Below are positions 49,009-50,465 of a DNA stretch of 50,465 nucleotides, piece after piece. Source of the DNA: CAZHPY01 sp964534705. Its GTDB lineage: Bacteria > Omnitrophota > Gorgyraeia > 2-01-FULL-45-10. The DNA is taken from positions 1 to 50,465 of the forward strand of contig CAZHPY010000003.1 in the NCBI GenBank assembly GCA_964534705.1, written 5' to 3'. The position numbers and the translations under genes were made by a program. Under the pieces are notes generated by a model. It did no database searches. It was not told the origin of the DNA and saw only the letters and a list, made by a program, of their open reading frames with translations. The stretch's first letter is position 1; each line of letters opens with the position of its first letter.

Positions 49009-49108
49009 AAAAAGGGCTACTTTAAAAGGATCTTTAAGACATATTTCTCAGTAGAATAAATATTCAATAATGATTTCGCAAAAGACCAATTACACGGCAT
49101 AATTATAT

Positions 49109-49312
49109 ATGGATAGACGATACATAGGCATAAAAGAACTTTCGGAATACCTAGGACTTAAGGTTAATACTGTATATGCTTGGGTGTTTCGGAAGAAGAT
49201 ACCGTATATAAAGCTCGGTAAGTTAGTAAAATTCGACTTGGAAGAACTCGAGGCTTGGTTAAAAGACAAAAGGATTAAGCCTATAAAGGATAGACCTTAT
49301 GGCAGTAGTTAA
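49109..49312 (+). CDS. excisionase-like HTH_17 protein
   Basis: 67 residues making one MerR/AlpA-type DNA-binding domain: YIGIKELSEYLGLKVNTVYAWVFRKKIPYIKLGKLVKFDLEELEAWL. Such proteins act as excisionases or regulators of integrase. No clear ribosome site precedes the ATG. Its 3' end overlaps the integrase gene by 14 bp. Confidence 0.88.
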   Translation: MDRRYIGIKELSEYLGLKVNTVYAWVFRKKIPYIKLGKLVKFDLEELEAWLKDKRIKPIKDRPYGSS

Positions 49313-50378
49313 AAAAGGTTCTAATTTTTATATTGATTACTATGTTAATGGTAGGCGTAAGCGAGAGAAAATAGGCCCTAGTGAGTCTCTAGCGAAGATT
49401 GTCTTGAAAAAACGCAAGGTAGAGATTGCAGAAGGTAAATACTTAGACATTAAACGAGAGAAGAAATTGAAATTCGATGATTTTGCCCTTCAGTATCTAA
49501 CTATGTACTGTAAGACTAACCATAAGAATTGGCAGAGGACTGACGCTTCTAATATACGACTGTTAAAAAAGCACTTTTCAGGCAAGTACCTTAACGAGAT
49601 TACGTCTAAAGACATAGAGCAATATAAAGCCGATAGATTAAGCGAAGTTACGCCTTCGACTGTCAACAGAGGCCTTGCTTGTTTAAAGTCTATGTATAAT
49701 AGAGCTATTGAATGGGAGCTGACGGAAAGCAACCCTGCTTCAAGGGTTAAGCTTCTCCGAGAAAATAACAAGCGTATGCGCTTCCTTGAGAAAGAAGAAA
49801 TAGCTCGCCTACTCGATAGTTGTAACCCTCGCCTTAAGCCTATAATTATTGTTGCGTTAAACACAGGCATGAGAAAATCTGAGATACTTAACCTTAAATG
49901 GCAAGATTATGATTTCAGTCGAGGTATTTTATACCTTCGTAATACTAAAAGCGGTGAAAAGAGAGAAGTCCCCGTAAATGAGCAAGCAAAAACTGCCCTT
50001 GTAAGTATACCGAAAAACCCAAAGAGTGACTATATATTCAGCAATAAAGACGGCAGACCATGCCAGAGCGTACGTAAAGCCTTCGATAACGCTCTTAAGA
50101 GAGCAAAGATCGCCGATTTCAGATTTCATGACTTACGCCACACGTTCGCTTCTCACCTAGTTCAGTCCGGCATTGACCTGAACACTGTAAGAGAGCTTTT
50201 AGGCCATGCTTCGTTAAAAATGACTATACGCTATGCCCACCTTTCACCTAACCACAAAAAACAAGCTGTGGACATTTTAAGCAGGCAAATGGACACTATT
50301 TGGACACCTGCGACAATAGTAAATAATGAACAAAATACAGAATTTACACAAGTGCTTGCAAATAATGGTATTGTATAA
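49299..50378 (+). CDS. tyrosine recombinase (integrase)
   Basis: 359 residues. N-terminal arm-binding domain (NFYIDYYVNGRRKREKIG), SAM-like core-binding domain (about 58-150), and catalytic domain with Arg192 (TGMRKSEIL), Lys217, His277 and Arg280 (FHDLRHTFA), His303 (LLGHASLKM) and Tyr312 (RYAHLS); all six catalytic residues are present. It lies 32 bp from attR and uses the tRNA-Asp site. Its last codons include the right TGGACAC pair. Confidence 0.96.
   Translation: MAVVKKGSNFYIDYYVNGRRKREKIGPSESLAKIVLKKRKVEIAEGKYLDIKREKKLKFDDFALQYLTMYCKTNHKNWQRTDASNIRLLKKHFSGKYLNEITSKDIEQYKADRLSEVTPSTVNRGLACLKSMYNRAIEWELTESNPASRVKLLRENNKRMRFLEKEEIARLLDSCNPRLKPIIIVALNTGMRKSEILNLKWQDYDFSRGILYLRNTKSGEKREVPVNEQAKTALVSIPKNPKSDYIFSNKDGRPCQSVRKAFDNALKRAKIADFRFHDLRHTFASHLVQSGIDLNTVRELLGHASLKMTIRYAHLSPNHKKQAVDILSRQMDTIWTPATIVNNEQNTEFTQVLANNGIV
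50289..50308 (+). repeat. candidate integrase arm site, right (TGGACAC pair)
   Basis: Two TGGACAC units within the 3' end of the integrase gene, matching 39290-39309 at 19 of 20 positions. Confidence 0.5.
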
Positions 50379-50410
50379 ACACAAAATATGCCATATCGCC
50401 AGGGAGCATA

Positions 50411-50459
50411 AGATTGTCGATCTGAAGGTCGCGGGTTCGAGCCCCGTCGTCCCCGCCAC
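50411..50459 (+). repeat. attR: 49-bp copy of the tRNA-Asp 3' end
   Basis: Identical to attL at 39150-39198 and marks the right end of the element. The tRNA 5' half is absent here, so this is not a functional tRNA. Confidence 0.93.
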
Positions 50460-50465
50460 TTTTGA

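Larger units (their letters stand above)
39150..50459. mobile_element. tRNA-Asp-integrated mobilisable island with an RM unit
   Basis: About 11.3 kb bounded by 49-bp identical att sites. It holds an integrase and excisionase-like gene next to attR, a RepA/RecA-like ATPase, a restriction-modification unit near attL and a kinase/regulator module in the centre. Base composition is clearly more AT-rich than the chromosome to the left. No conjugation or phage structural genes are seen, so it is a small integrative (perhaps satellite-like) element. Confidence 0.9.

Noticed and set aside
39290..50308. TGGACAC repeats as a CRISPR or iteron array
   Set aside because: Only two units at each end, no spacers of constant length and no cas genes.
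50411..50459. Second tRNA-Asp gene at the right end
   Set aside because: The sequence begins in the anticodon arm; the acceptor 5' strand and D-arm are missing, so it is only the att copy.

Overview
The window reads as a piece of a Gram-negative, uncultured bacterial genome, most likely Candidatus Omnitrophota (Omnitrophica). This is an inference from very large secreted or membrane-anchored proteins with an N-terminal anchor ending in motifs like QDIVWAYP or NAFALAPP fused to histidine-kinase-like domains, an LptF/LptG permease, lipoproteins with clear lipoboxes, prepilin-like proteins, and a stand-alone homospermidine synthase. Three runs of N (15345-15444, 23599-23698, 45607-45616) show that it is a scaffold. 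The middle gap is an artefact: the same 55 bases lie on both sides of it.

Region 1 (1-7.4 kb, all minus): an HSL-type esterase cut by the window edge, a 41-aa membrane peptide, a three-gene sensory unit (PAS-only protein, dCache/HAMP histidine kinase, single-domain response regulator; the three genes overlap), a metal-related lipoprotein, a CaCA-type cation exchanger flanked by a 30-bp repeat, and a transglutaminase-like secreted protein. Region 2 (7.5-13.5 kb, plus): one gene of 1996 codons ending in a histidine-kinase-like module. Region 3 (13.5-39.0 kb, minus): phosphofructokinase, SUI1/YciH, Der GTPase, a CxxC-x17-CxxC protein, Pif1-like helicase, WalJ-like MBL protein, patatin-like lipoprotein, a PAS histidine kinase, a cluster of three prepilin-like genes followed by secreted and membrane proteins and preceded by PilZ and NUDIX genes, RlmI, tRNA-Phe, TrxB, LptF/G, a phosphoesterase, two tandem secreted paralogues each with its own hairpin, a 970-aa MidA-methyltransferase/degenerate-kinase fusion, then tRNA-Arg(ACG), tadA, tRNA-Ser(GCT), a MetG-C-like tRNA-binding protein, PlsC and homospermidine synthase.

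Region 4 (39.15-50.46 kb) is an integrative element inserted in the 3' half of tRNA-Asp(GTC). A 49-bp exact copy of the tRNA end (attL 39150-39198, attR 50411-50459) bounds it, and it carries a tyrosine integrase, an excisionase-like HTH protein and a RepA/RecA-like ATPase beside attR. It is visibly AT-richer than the rest. Its left arm (minus) is a restriction-modification unit: C5 cytosine methyltransferase, Vsr endonuclease, and two different nuclease-like proteins that look distantly related to each other. Its centre (plus) holds a near-perfect CIRCE (HrcA) operator upstream of a strong promoter and a short terminated RNA, then two tiny genes (one DUF2188) and a Hanks-type kinase. A convergent XRE regulator follows, facing a promoter whose -35/-10 spacer holds one of two similar operator-like repeats; that promoter reads into secreted BamE-like and TPR proteins and on toward the replication/integration genes.

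The most promising items for novelty are the CIRCE-linked small RNA/DUF2188/kinase module, the two-nuclease RM unit with Vsr, the MidA/pseudo-kinase fusion, and the tRNA-Arg(ACG)-tadA-tRNA-Ser cluster in which the tadA stop codon lies inside the tRNA.
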